Positions 52,305 through 60,699 of a stretch of DNA of 64,000 nucleotides are shown piece after piece; within the stretch, counting starts at the first letter, position 1, and each line of letters starts with the position of its first letter. Below the pieces are notes generated by a model. It was not told where the DNA came from, did not search any database, and worked only from the letters and a program-made list of their open reading frames with translations. The position numbers were made by a program, and so were the translations under genes. Origin of the DNA: Saccharopolyspora soli (GTDB lineage Bacteria > Actinomycetota > Actinomycetes > Mycobacteriales > Pseudonocardiaceae); contig NZ_JALBWV010000003.1 in the NCBI RefSeq assembly GCF_022678645.1, positions 62,001 to 126,000 of the forward strand, read 5' to 3'.

Positions 52305-53471
52305 TTGAGCACATTGGACATTCTCAGCGCCGACGAGAAACTGGCCGTGGAGACGGTGCGCGATTTCGTCGACAAGGCTGTCAAACCGGTCGTGCGCGAA
52401 CTGGAGCACACCAACACCTATCCGGAAGCCCTCATCGAGCAGATGAAGGAGCTGGGCATCTTCGGCCTGGCGGTCCCGGAGGAGTACGGCGGCACACCAG
52501 TGTCCACCCCCTGCTACGTGCTGATCACCGAGGAACTCGCACGCGGCTGGATGAGCCTGGCCGGTGCGATGGGCGGGCACACCGTGGTTTCCAAGTTGCT
52601 GCTGCACTTCGGCACCGAGGCGCAGCGGCGCGCCTACCTGCCGAAGATGGCAACTGGCGAGATCCGCGCGACGATGGCGCTGACCGAACCCGGCGGCGGC
52701 TCGGACCTGCAAGCGATGACCACCCACGCCCGCCGGGACGGCGACGAGTACGTGGTCAACGGTGCCAAGACCTGGATCACCAACTCGCGCCGCTCCCAGC
52801 TGATCGCGCTGATGTGCAAGACCGACCCGACCGCGCAGCCGGGCCACCGGGGAATTTCGATCCTGCTGGTCGAGCACGGACCTGGCCTGACCGTCTCCCG
52901 CGACCTGCCGAAGCTCGGCTACAAGGGCGTGGAGAGCTGTGAGCTGTCCTTCGAGGACCACCGCGCGCCGGTGACGGCGCTGCTGGGTGGCGAAGAGGGC
53001 GAGGGCTTCGCGCAGATGATGAAAGGCTTGGAAACCGGCCGGATCCAGGTCGCCTCCCGCGCACTGGGAGTGGGGCGGGCGGCGCTGGAGGACGCGCTGC
53101 GCTACGCCCAGGAGCGTGAGACCTTCGGCAAACCGATCTGGAAGCACCAGTCGGTGGGCAACTACCTGGCCGACATGGCCACCAAACTCACCGCGGCACG
53201 CCAGCTGACCCTGCACGCCGCGCACGAATACGACGCGGGACGCCGGGTGGACATGGAGGCGGGCATGGCCAAGCTGTTCGCCTCGGAGGTGGCGATGGAG
53301 ATCGCGCTGAACGCGGTGCGCGTGCACGGCGGCTACGGCTACTCGACGGAGTTCGACGTGGAGCGCTACTTCCGCGACGCGCCGCTGATGATCGTCGGCG
53401 AGGGCACCAACGAGATCCAGCGCAACGTGATCGCCGCACAATTGGTCAAACGCGGCGGACTGGACGCTTGA
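52305..53471 (+). CDS. acyl-CoA dehydrogenase
   Basis: FAD enzyme of 388 residues. Family signatures: LTEPGGGSDLQAM, WITNSRRSQLIALM, and GGYGYSTEFDVERYFRDA followed by IVGEGTNEIQRNVIA. The catalytic Glu is probably in the latter block. The TTG start at 52305 is chosen because GGGAG lies eight bases upstream. Together with PrpD and the hydratase it suggests degradation of a branched or dicarboxylic acyl-CoA. A structured repeat element follows its stop immediately. Confidence 0.88.
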   Translation: MSTLDILSADEKLAVETVRDFVDKAVKPVVRELEHTNTYPEALIEQMKELGIFGLAVPEEYGGTPVSTPCYVLITEELARGWMSLAGAMGGHTVVSKLLLHFGTEAQRRAYLPKMATGEIRATMALTEPGGGSDLQAMTTHARRDGDEYVVNGAKTWITNSRRSQLIALMCKTDPTAQPGHRGISILLVEHGPGLTVSRDLPKLGYKGVESCELSFEDHRAPVTALLGGEEGEGFAQMMKGLETGRIQVASRALGVGRAALEDALRYAQERETFGKPIWKHQSVGNYLADMATKLTAARQLTLHAAHEYDAGRRVDMEAGMAKLFASEVAMEIALNAVRVHGGYGYSTEFDVERYFRDAPLMIVGEGTNEIQRNVIAAQLVKRGGLDA

Positions 53472-53472
53472 A

Positions 53473-53662
53473 AGCCTGTCCTCGTACTCGGTTTGCGTGG
53501 CGGTGCGGGTGGCGGAACCTCAGACGCCGTCTCAGTCCGGGATCCCCGACTCATGCATGTCCGATACACCACGTCGAGGCTGTCCTCCCGACACGACGTC
53601 TGAGAACCCGCGGCGGTGCGAGTTGCGAGGGTGGGCTGAGCGGCTTCGCCGCTTCAAAAACA
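53473..53662 (+). repeat. structured repeat element, copy D
   Basis: Sense strand plus, beginning one base after the acyl-CoA dehydrogenase stop with AGCCTGTCCTCGTACTCG. Arms CTCAGACGCCGTCTC (53520-53534) and GACACGACGTCTGAG (53590-53604) pair with two mismatches. The inner stem is CCCCGAC/GTCGAGG and the end hairpin AAGCGGC-like. Direct GGCGGTGC motifs flank the arms. Confidence 0.88.
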
Positions 53663-53699
53663 AGAACAAGACAGACACTGAGACGCGGATCGGTGTTGG

Positions 53700-53746
53700 G
53701 TGAGGGGCACCCGTGACCAAGTATGTTGGCCACGGGTGCCCCTCAC
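53700..53746. promoter_or_regulatory. long perfect inverted repeat upstream of GntR gene
   Basis: GTGAGGGGCACCCGTG (53700-53715) and CACGGGTGCCCCTCAC (53731-53746) are perfect 16-base arms; CCAA/TTGG in the 15-base spacer extends the stem. It ends 25 bases before the GntR start and has no T tract after it. It may be a tandem operator for autoregulation, a leader hairpin, or a terminator for the upstream operon. Confidence 0.6.
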
Positions 53747-53771
53747 CTCGGATTCCCAGCGGGGTGGTGAG

Positions 53772-54518
53772 ATGACGAGGACCGATGGCCGGGAGAGTGC
53801 GTATCTGCGGCTCGCGCGGGAGTTGCGGTCGGCGATCCTGCAACGCGACTACCCGGAGGGCAAGCGGCTGCCCACCGAGGCCGAGCTCGCCGAGACGCAC
53901 CGCGTCAGTCGGCAGACGGTGCGCCGGGCCTTCCAGGACCTCGTGGCCGAGGGCATGGTGTACCGCATTCCTGGGCGGGGCACCTTCGCCGCGCCCCGCG
54001 AGGAGCAGTACTTGCGCCAGTTCGGCTCCATCGACGACCTGATGGGCCTGTCCATCGACACCACGATGGAGCTGATCACCCCGCTGCACCAGCGGGTGGA
54101 CCTGGATGCCGCCGGTCGGCTGCGGTTGCTGTCCGACCGGGTGCACGTGGTGGAATTCCGGCGGCTGCACGATGCCGTCCCGTTCTGCCTGACCACGGTG
54201 TTCCTGCCGCCTGCGGTGGGCAAGCTGGTCGAGTCGGTTCCGGAGGTAACTGAAGTCGGCGCGCGCAGCGGGGCGACCATCATCGGCCTGCTGGACGACC
54301 GGTTGACCGACCCGATCGCGGAGGCCGAGCAGAGCATCACGGTGGGCCTGGCGACCCGGGAGATCGCCGAACACCTCGGCTGCGAACCGCAACGGCCGTT
54401 GCTGCGCATCGATCGCATGTACCAGTCGACGACGGGCCAGCCGGTCGAACTGGCGGTCAGCCACTTCCTGCCCGAGCACTACTCGTACCGGGTCCGCCTC
54501 CGCCGCAACGTTCGTTGA
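53772..54518 (+). CDS. GntR family regulator (HutC/UTRA type)
   Basis: Regulator of 248 residues. Winged helix LRSAILQRDYPEGKRLPTEAELAETHRVSRQTVRRAFQDL, then a UTRA ligand domain (SIDTTMELITPLHQRVDLDA; LLRIDRMYQSTTGQPVELAVSHF). ATG 53772 is the only start close to the HTH. It could regulate the PrpD/acyl-CoA dehydrogenase/hydratase set upstream. Confidence 0.87.
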   Translation: MTRTDGRESAYLRLARELRSAILQRDYPEGKRLPTEAELAETHRVSRQTVRRAFQDLVAEGMVYRIPGRGTFAAPREEQYLRQFGSIDDLMGLSIDTTMELITPLHQRVDLDAAGRLRLLSDRVHVVEFRRLHDAVPFCLTTVFLPPAVGKLVESVPEVTEVGARSGATIIGLLDDRLTDPIAEAEQSITVGLATREIAEHLGCEPQRPLLRIDRMYQSTTGQPVELAVSHFLPEHYSYRVRLRRNVR

Positions 54519-54613
54519 ACAGCTCGATCGCGTTGAACGACAGGAGAATCGGACATGTCAGTGCGCGACGGGGCGGTGCGGAGTCGGGCTGGGTGCGCGT
54601 GGTGCGGGCGTGC

Positions 54614-55549
54614 TCAGCCGAGGTCGCTGGGGTCGGTGTTGGCGCCGCACAGCACTATCGCGATCCGCTCGCCGTCGGCCGGTCGGTAGGCGCCGGTGAT
54701 CAGCGCCGCGACTGCCGCCGCCGTGCCGTGTTCGACGATCAGGCGGTAGCGCTGCCAGAGTTCGCGCCGAGCCTGCGTGATCTCGTCGTCGCTGACCAGC
54801 ACTGATCGCACCCCGGCTCGGGCGGCCACGGCGAAGGCGATCTCGCCGATCCGGCTGGCGCCGAGGGAATCGGCGGCGACACCGGAGACTTCGACGTCGA
54901 CCGGCTCGCCAGCGGTCAGCGCCTCGTGCAGGGTGGGCGCGGCCTTCGGCTCGACGCCGACGACCTTCGCGCGGCCCTCGGTCGCCGCCGCGATTCCGGC
55001 CATCAGCCCACCGCCGCCGACGGCGACCAGGATCGTGTCCACCTCGTCGCCGCTCTGCTGCCGGATCTCCCACCCGAGGGTGCCTTGGCCCGCGACGATC
55101 TCGGGCTGGTCGTAGGCATGGCAGAACAGCGCGCCGGAGGCCGCCACGCGCTGGCTCGCCGCTTCGTAGGCGTCCAGGTAGCGCTGGCCGACCTGCACGA
55201 CCTTCGCGCCGAACTGGCGCAGTTTGGCGACCTTCACCGCCGGGGCGTTCTCCGGCACGTAAACCTCGGCGGGGATCCCGAGCTGCGCGGCGGCGTAGGC
55301 GACAGCCAGCCCCGCGTTCCCCCCGGATGCCGCGACCACACCGGAATCCGGCACTCCGCCCCGCTCGGCGGTGGCGAGGATGCGGTTGAACGCCCCACGT
55401 GCTTTGAACGAGCCGGTGTGCTGCGACTGCTCCAGCTTCAGCCACACCGCCGCGCCGGGCAGCAGATCGTCCACAGTGATCAGTGCAGTGGTGCGGACGC
55501 GGTCGGAGATCCGGGCCGCGGCGGCCTGAACATCGGTGCGGTCGATCAT
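54614..55549 (-). CDS. PLP-dependent threonine/serine dehydratase family protein
   Basis: Fold-type II PLP enzyme of 311 residues. The Schiff-base Lys is in SFKARGAFNRI, the phosphate loop is VAVGGGGLMAG and the substrate loop ASGGNAGLAVAYAA. No C-terminal ACT domain, so it is a catabolic threonine/serine dehydratase or hydroxyaspartate-type lyase. ATG 55549 has a weak GAGG. Divergent from the LysR gene. Confidence 0.87.
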   Translation of the reverse strand: MIDRTDVQAAAARISDRVRTTALITVDDLLPGAAVWLKLEQSQHTGSFKARGAFNRILATAERGGVPDSGVVAASGGNAGLAVAYAAAQLGIPAEVYVPENAPAVKVAKLRQFGAKVVQVGQRYLDAYEAASQRVAASGALFCHAYDQPEIVAGQGTLGWEIRQQSGDEVDTILVAVGGGGLMAGIAAATEGRAKVVGVEPKAAPTLHEALTAGEPVDVEVSGVAADSLGASRIGEIAFAVAARAGVRSVLVSDDEITQARRELWQRYRLIVEHGTAAAVAALITGAYRPADGERIAIVLCGANTDPSDLG

Positions 55550-55777
55550 CCGGCTGGCCTCGCTCTTCGACGGATCGTTGACGCCCGACCCTAACGCCGC
55601 ACCAGGGGAGGGCACCGCCCGCGCCGGACTGCCTGAGATTTGAGTCACAGCAAGACGATCTCGACTTCGGCGGGCCCGCAGCCGTCGAGCATTGATTACC
55701 ATCCGATGCTGAATTAGGGTCGAATCAAGAGGCAGAATAGATGGATTCCCCTGCTGTGGGGTGAACTGAGGCCCACC

Positions 55778-56677
55778 GTGGAGCTGCGCCACCTGACCGC
55801 GTTCGTCGCGGTCGCCGAAGAACTGCACTTCGGCCGCGCTGCCAAGCGGCTGCAGATGGCGCAACCGCCGTTGAGCCAGCAGATCCGCCAGCTGGAGAAA
55901 GAACTCGGCATCCGGCTCTTCGAGCGCAACACCCGATCGGTCCGGCTGACCAGCGCCGGTGAGTCGTTCCTGGAGCCCGCCCGCACGGTGCTCGACGACG
56001 TCGATGCCGCCGTGCGGGCCGCGAAGGCCGCCGGGCGCGGCGAGTACGGACGGGTCACGGTCGGATTCGCCGGTGCCTCCAGCCACGAGTCGCTGCCGCT
56101 GCTGACCCGCGCGGTCCGTGCCGCGCATCCCGGACTTGAACTGGTGATGCGCGGGCAGACCTACGCGAACGTCGCGCTGGCGAAGGTCGCCGACGGGTCG
56201 CTGGACCTGGGCTTCGTGCGACTTCCGGTCAACCAACCGGACGTGCGGACCAGGGTGATCGAGGTGGAGGAGTTGATCTGCGCGCTGTCCACGGACCACC
56301 CGCTGGCCGGGCGCGAGTGCATCCCGATCGAAGAACTCGCCGAGGAGTCGTTCGTCAGCTTCCCGTCCAACGCCGGGTCGACGGTGCGCGACGCGCTGGT
56401 CAAGGCGTGCGTGTCCGCCGGGTTCAGCCCCCGCGTGGTCCAGGAAGCCCCGGATTCCTACACGATCCTCGCGCTGGTCGCCGCGGGCGTCGGCGTGACC
56501 CTCACCCTGACCTCCTGCCAGCACATCCAGCAGACCGGCCTGGTGTACCGGCCGTTGGCGGGCCCGCCGACGCGGTTGCACGCGGCGCTGGCCTGGCGCA
56601 CCGACAACACCTCCGCCGCGCTGCGCACCGTGCTGGCCATCGCCGAAGAAGCATTGCCCACTCCGGACCTCGGCTGA
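55778..56677 (+). CDS. LysR family transcriptional regulator
   Basis: Regulator of 299 residues. HTH ELRHLTAFVAVAEELHFGRAAKRLQMAQPPLSQQIRQLEKELG and a type 2 periplasmic-binding effector domain. The GTG start at 55778 is adjacent to the first helix. Targets are probably the divergent PLP dehydratase and/or the cyclase gene 85 bp downstream. Confidence 0.9.
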   Translation: MELRHLTAFVAVAEELHFGRAAKRLQMAQPPLSQQIRQLEKELGIRLFERNTRSVRLTSAGESFLEPARTVLDDVDAAVRAAKAAGRGEYGRVTVGFAGASSHESLPLLTRAVRAAHPGLELVMRGQTYANVALAKVADGSLDLGFVRLPVNQPDVRTRVIEVEELICALSTDHPLAGRECIPIEELAEESFVSFPSNAGSTVRDALVKACVSAGFSPRVVQEAPDSYTILALVAAGVGVTLTLTSCQHIQQTGLVYRPLAGPPTRLHAALAWRTDNTSAALRTVLAIAEEALPTPDLG

Positions 56678-56762
56678 ACGGGTGTTGATCGACAGCCTGC
56701 ACCGCGTAGCGTGCACAACCGAATGCGGACGACAGCGGCGTTGTCGGAATTTGGAGGTGCAG

Positions 56763-57812
56763 ATGGCGAATCCGCGCTGGGTGCGGCGCCCGGTTGGGTC
56801 GAACTGGGGCGATTTCGGTCCGGACGACAATCTGGGGCGGCTCAACCTGCTCACCCCGGAGAAGGTCCGGGCGGGTGCTGCCGAGGTGGTTGAAGGCGCC
56901 GCGTACTGCCTGAGCCTGCCGCTGGACCTGCCCGGCGGCAACGTGCTGAACCCCAACCGGTTCCCTCCGGTGCTGCGGCCGACGCGGCGCGCCGGAGAGG
57001 TCAACTACAACTTCGAAATGGACCGCCTGCACCCCGGCCACACCGATGTGCTCTGCGACGACCTCGCGGTGCTGCACCTGCAGTACTCGACGCAGTGGGA
57101 CTCGTTGGCGCACGCCGGTTCGATGTTCGACGCCGACGGTGACGGCGTGCCGGAGCCGGTGTTCTACAACGGATTCCGCGCCAATGAGCACGTCGTCGGT
57201 CCGTCCGGGCTCGACGACGCGGGCGCGGAAACGCTGCACGGCACCACGACATCTTCGGCCGGGCCACTCGGCATCGGCCACATGGCGCGCAAAGCGGTGC
57301 AGGGCCGGGCAGTCCTGATCGACCTGCACGCCCACCTCGGCGACGCACGCACGCTGGTCGACTTCGGCACCCTCGCGGACATCATGGCCGCCGACGGCAT
57401 CGTGGTCGAGGAAGGCGACATGGTCTGCCTGCACACCGGATTCGCCGAGAAAGTGCTGGAGATGAACGGAAGTCCGGATCCGACCGTGTTGCACGGATTC
57501 GGCGCGGTCCTCAATGGACGCGACCCGGAACTGCTGCGCTGGATCACCGATTCCGGCCTCGCCGCCCTGGTGGCCGACAACTACGCGGTGGAGGCGGCCC
57601 CGCCGCCGGAGGCCCCGGTACCGGCCGCCGTGCTGCCGCTGCACGAGCACTGCCTGTTCAAGCTCGGTGTGCACCTCGGCGAGATCTGGCGGCTCACGCC
57701 GCTGGCAGAACAGCTGCGGGCCCGCGGTCGGAACCGCTTCCTGCTCACCGCCCCGCCGCTGAACCTGCCCGGCGCGGTCGGCTCGCCGGTCACCCCGGTC
57801 GCAACGCTGTAG
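56763..57812 (+). CDS. cyclase family protein (putative metal-dependent hydrolase)
   Basis: Protein of 349 residues of the cyclase/kynurenine-formamidase-like superfamily. Near the start GSNWGDFGPDDNLGRLNLLTPEKV; metal-site region QYSTQWDSLAHAG (related to HxGTHxDxPxH but altered), followed by LIDLHAHLGD and VCLHTGFAEK, then ALVADNYAVEA. It probably opens a cyclic amide or ester. ATG 56763 has GGAGG upstream. Confidence 0.82.
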   Translation: MANPRWVRRPVGSNWGDFGPDDNLGRLNLLTPEKVRAGAAEVVEGAAYCLSLPLDLPGGNVLNPNRFPPVLRPTRRAGEVNYNFEMDRLHPGHTDVLCDDLAVLHLQYSTQWDSLAHAGSMFDADGDGVPEPVFYNGFRANEHVVGPSGLDDAGAETLHGTTTSSAGPLGIGHMARKAVQGRAVLIDLHAHLGDARTLVDFGTLADIMAADGIVVEEGDMVCLHTGFAEKVLEMNGSPDPTVLHGFGAVLNGRDPELLRWITDSGLAALVADNYAVEAAPPPEAPVPAAVLPLHEHCLFKLGVHLGEIWRLTPLAEQLRARGRNRFLLTAPPLNLPGAVGSPVTPVATL

Positions 57813-57931
57813 TCGCGGTCCCGGTGGTAGCCCTGGTGTCCGACCGGATGCTTGTCGGCCCGGTGTCTCCGCAGTAGTGTCGGACGCACCGGCCCGTTGT
57901 CCGAACAGGACCGTTCGAGCAGGAGCGCGAG

Positions 57932-58228
57932 ATGCCGTACTTCATCGAGACGTTCGACAAACCGGACCACCAGCAGGTGCGGCTGGACGCCCGGCCCGAA
58001 CACCTGGCATTCCTGGAGGCCAACAAGGCGCTGTTGCTGGCCTGCGGCGCGAAGCTGGCCGACGACAGCGACGCGGCGTCCGGTGGTGTCTACCTGCTTG
58101 ACGTCGAGACCCGCGCCGCTGCCGAGGAGTTCATCGCCAAGGACCCGTTCACCAAGGTCGGCCTGTTCGCCGACGTCAAGATCAGCCGCTGGCGCAAGGC
58201 ATACCTGGACGGCAAGGGCTACGTGTAA
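57932..58228 (+). CDS. YciI family protein
   Basis: Protein of 98 residues opening PYFIETFDKPDHQQVRLDARPEHLAFL, with the conserved YciI His/Asp region and C-terminal FIAKDPFTKVGLFADVKISRW. YciI-like proteins have a dimeric ferredoxin-like fold; some have hydrolase or dehydratase activity. AGGAGCG upstream of ATG. Its end overlaps the converging methyltransferase gene by ten bases. Confidence 0.85.
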   Translation: MPYFIETFDKPDHQQVRLDARPEHLAFLEANKALLLACGAKLADDSDAASGGVYLLDVETRAAAEEFIAKDPFTKVGLFADVKISRWRKAYLDGKGYV

Positions 58229-58926
58229 TCCGGCCGCGCGCGGATGGCGAGGAATCCGCTCGGTTCGCGCCGCAACCGTTCGTAGTTGTCGGCGTCGACT
58301 GACGCGCCCGTCTCGGCTGGTCGGGGTTCCAGCAGTCGTTCGATGACGAACCCGGCGCGGAACAGCTCCTCGCAGGTCACCTCCAGCGGGGCGAGCCAGA
58401 ACCGCACCCGCCAGCCCCGCGTCCAGGTTTCCTCGACGATGCGAGGTTCGAAGTAGTTGCCGCCGTGGCGCAGCCAGTCGCCAGTGGGGTGCAGGCGCGA
58501 CATCACCAGCGCACCGCCGGGCCGCAGCACGCGGCGCAGTTCGCGCAGCGCGGCCAATCGGTCGTCGAGGTATTCCACGGCGAGCGCGAACAGCACGAGG
58601 TCGACCGACGAGTCCGACAACCAGTCGAGCGGCTCGGCGAGGTCGTGCACCCGGAATTCGGCCGAGGGCACCCGGTTCGCGGCGAGCTCGACCATCCGCG
58701 CGCTGAGGTCGCAGCCGGTCACCCGCGCGCCGCGCGCGACCAGCTCTTCGGCGTAGAGACCAGGCCCGCACGCGGCATCGAGCACGCGCTTCCCGGACAC
58801 CTCGCCGAGCAGCGAAAGACAGGCCGGACGGTCGTAATGAGCGTTGAACAAACCGTTTTCGGCAACTTCGGCGAACTCGTCGGCGAACGCTTCGTACTGG
58901 GGAGCTGAGCCAACGTTTTCGGTCAC
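58219..58926 (-). CDS. class I SAM-dependent methyltransferase
   Basis: Protein of 235 residues with SAM motif I VLDAACGPGLYAEELVARGARVTGCDLS and motif IV region SSVDLVLFALAVEYLDD followed by LRPGGALVMS. Start GTG 58926 gives the family N terminus; the frame is open further upstream. Substrate unknown. Confidence 0.85.
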   Translation of the reverse strand: MTENVGSAPQYEAFADEFAEVAENGLFNAHYDRPACLSLLGEVSGKRVLDAACGPGLYAEELVARGARVTGCDLSARMVELAANRVPSAEFRVHDLAEPLDWLSDSSVDLVLFALAVEYLDDRLAALRELRRVLRPGGALVMSRLHPTGDWLRHGGNYFEPRIVEETWTRGWRVRFWLAPLEVTCEELFRAGFVIERLLEPRPAETGASVDADNYERLRREPSGFLAIRARPDYT

Positions 58927-59044
58927 GCCACGGATCTTGGCAGGTGCGTGCGGTCGGGGCAAAGATCGCCGACTGCCAGTGGTCGGCTTTAACCCGTGGG
59001 TAGCCTTTGCGGCAGGCATGCCAGCAGGCTGGAGGATGAGTCGG

Positions 59045-59824
59045 ATGAATCGGGTGGCGGACGCGGCGGGTGGCTCGCGGGCGTATCAGCAGATCGTCGA
59101 CGCCGTGGAGCGCGAGCTGGCCAGCGGTGTGCTGCGCCCCGGCGACCGGCTGCCCAGCGAACGCGAGATGGTCGCCCGCTACGGCGTGAGCCGCGCGACG
59201 GTGCGCGAGGCGCTGCGCGTGCTCGAACATTCCGGCCTGGTCAAATCGCGACACGGCGACCGGTCCGGGCCGCTGTTGCTGGATCCGGCGGGTGGGCCGT
59301 TGAGCGACACCCTGGAGCGGATCGTGCGATTGCACGGCTGCACCGCAGGTGAACTCGTCGGATATCGGATGATGCTGGAGTCGACGGCCAACCAGCTGGC
59401 CGCTGGGCTGCGCACCGAGGAGCAGCTGGCGGCGATGCACGCGAGCCTGGCCGCGATGCGCGCGGCGATCGAGCGCGGGGCGGAGGAGTTCGGCGCGGCC
59501 GATTTCGACTTCCACGAGCTGGTCGCCGAAGCCAGCCGCAACACGCTGATCCAGTACAGCCTGCGCGCGGCACGACAGGCGGCGCTGGTGCAGATCGAGG
59601 ACAAGATCGTGCGGGCCGATGACGAACGCGCGCAGATGGAGGAGTCGCTGCGCCACCACGAGATCGTGTTCGCCGCGATCGAGGCGGGCGACGGCGAGCG
59701 GGCCGCCTCGATCGCCCGGCACAGCATCTTCGCCTACTACCGCGACTACCTCGACGAAGCCGAACGGGCAGCGCTAGCCAGCCTCTGCGCCGACGAGAAC
59801 CCGTTCCTCACAGTCAGCTCGTAG
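59045..59824 (+). CDS. GntR family regulator (FadR type)
   Basis: Regulator of 259 residues: HTH VERELASGVLRPGDRLPSEREMVARYGVSRATVREALRVLEHSGLV and an FCD-type helical domain with metal-site-like DFDFHELVAEAS and LRHHEIVFAAIEAGDG. ATG 59045 has GGAGG nine bases upstream; ATG 59036 abuts that box and is less likely. Twin operators lie between this gene and the following operon. Confidence 0.9.
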   Translation: MNRVADAAGGSRAYQQIVDAVERELASGVLRPGDRLPSEREMVARYGVSRATVREALRVLEHSGLVKSRHGDRSGPLLLDPAGGPLSDTLERIVRLHGCTAGELVGYRMMLESTANQLAAGLRTEEQLAAMHASLAAMRAAIERGAEEFGAADFDFHELVAEASRNTLIQYSLRAARQAALVQIEDKIVRADDERAQMEESLRHHEIVFAAIEAGDGERAASIARHSIFAYYRDYLDEAERAALASLCADENPFLTVSS

Positions 59825-59870
59825 GCCACGGCGGGCTCCCGAGAGCCTGGGCTCATTTCTACCGCCGAGA

Positions 59871-59920
59871 CACTGGACAGACCAGTTGGGGAGGGCTAGA
59901 TTCCACTGGTCTGTCCAGTG
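59871..59920 (+). promoter_or_regulatory. twin GntR/FadR operators framing a promoter
   Basis: CACTGGACAGACCAGT (59871-59886) and ACTGGTCTGTCCAGTG (59905-59920) are perfect inverted copies; each half contains the palindrome ACTGG-N5-CCAGT. Between them is a sigma-70-like promoter: TGGACA (59874-59879), 17 bases, TAGATT (59897-59902). Operator 1 covers the -35 box and operator 2 the start point, giving a clear repression layout for the operon at 59931. Confidence 0.8.
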
Positions 59921-59930
59921 TCTGGGAGGG

Positions 59931-60698
59931 GTGAGGGCCACGCGCGAACTGGCCTTGGTCACCGGATCCAGCAGCGGGATCGGAGCCGCTACCGCCCACG
60001 AGCTCGCCGTCCGGGGCTTCGACGTCGTGCTCAACGGGCTTCCCGGTGCTGTCACGCCGCAGCAGTTGGAGGAGCGCGCTGCGGAAATCCGCGCCACCGG
60101 CGTCGAAGCGATCCCGGTAGTCGCCGACGTCGGCGAGGACGACGGCGTAGCGGCGCTCGGCGAAGCGGTCGATCACCACTCCGGACGCCTCGCGGTGCTG
60201 GTCAACAACGCGGGCACCGGGCTGACCAAACCGGTCGAGGACATCGCCGCCGAGGATTGGGATCGGCTGTTCGCGGTGCACGCCAAAGCGCATTTCCGCC
60301 TCGCCACGCGATGTTCGGCCGCCCTCAAAGCGGCTGGTGGAGCGGTCGTCAACGTCAGCAGCGTCGCCGCGAAGGTCGGATTGCCCGGCCGGGCCGCCTA
60401 CAGCGCGACCAAGGCGGCCATCGAGGGGTTCACCCGCGCGCTCGCCGGGGAATGGGCGCGCGACGGCGTCCGGGTCAACGCGGTGGCCCCCGGCACGATC
60501 CGCACCCCGTTGGTGGAGCGCAACTTCCAGCGCGGCCTGCTCGATCCCGACATGGTGCTGGCCCGCACCCCGATGGGCCGCTTCGGCACCGCCGAGGAGG
60601 TCGCCAAGGTGATCGCCTTCCTCGCCGGGCCGGACGCCTCCTACGTCACCGGGCAGACGATCTACGTCGATGGCGGCTGGACCGCCTGGGGAGGCTGA
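59931..60698 (+). CDS. short-chain dehydrogenase/reductase
   Basis: Classical SDR of 255 residues: TGSSSGIG cofactor motif, NNAG, Ser in VVNVSSVAA, YSATKAA catalytic motif and C-terminal VTGQTIYVDGGW. First gene of the putative GntR-controlled operon. GTG 59931 is close behind GGGAGG, an unusually short spacing, but no better start precedes the cofactor motif. The stop at 60698 lies one base before the next ATG. Confidence 0.88.
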   Translation: MRATRELALVTGSSSGIGAATAHELAVRGFDVVLNGLPGAVTPQQLEERAAEIRATGVEAIPVVADVGEDDGVAALGEAVDHHSGRLAVLVNNAGTGLTKPVEDIAAEDWDRLFAVHAKAHFRLATRCSAALKAAGGAVVNVSSVAAKVGLPGRAAYSATKAAIEGFTRALAGEWARDGVRVNAVAPGTIRTPLVERNFQRGLLDPDMVLARTPMGRFGTAEEVAKVIAFLAGPDASYVTGQTIYVDGGWTAWGG

Positions 60699-60699
60699 G

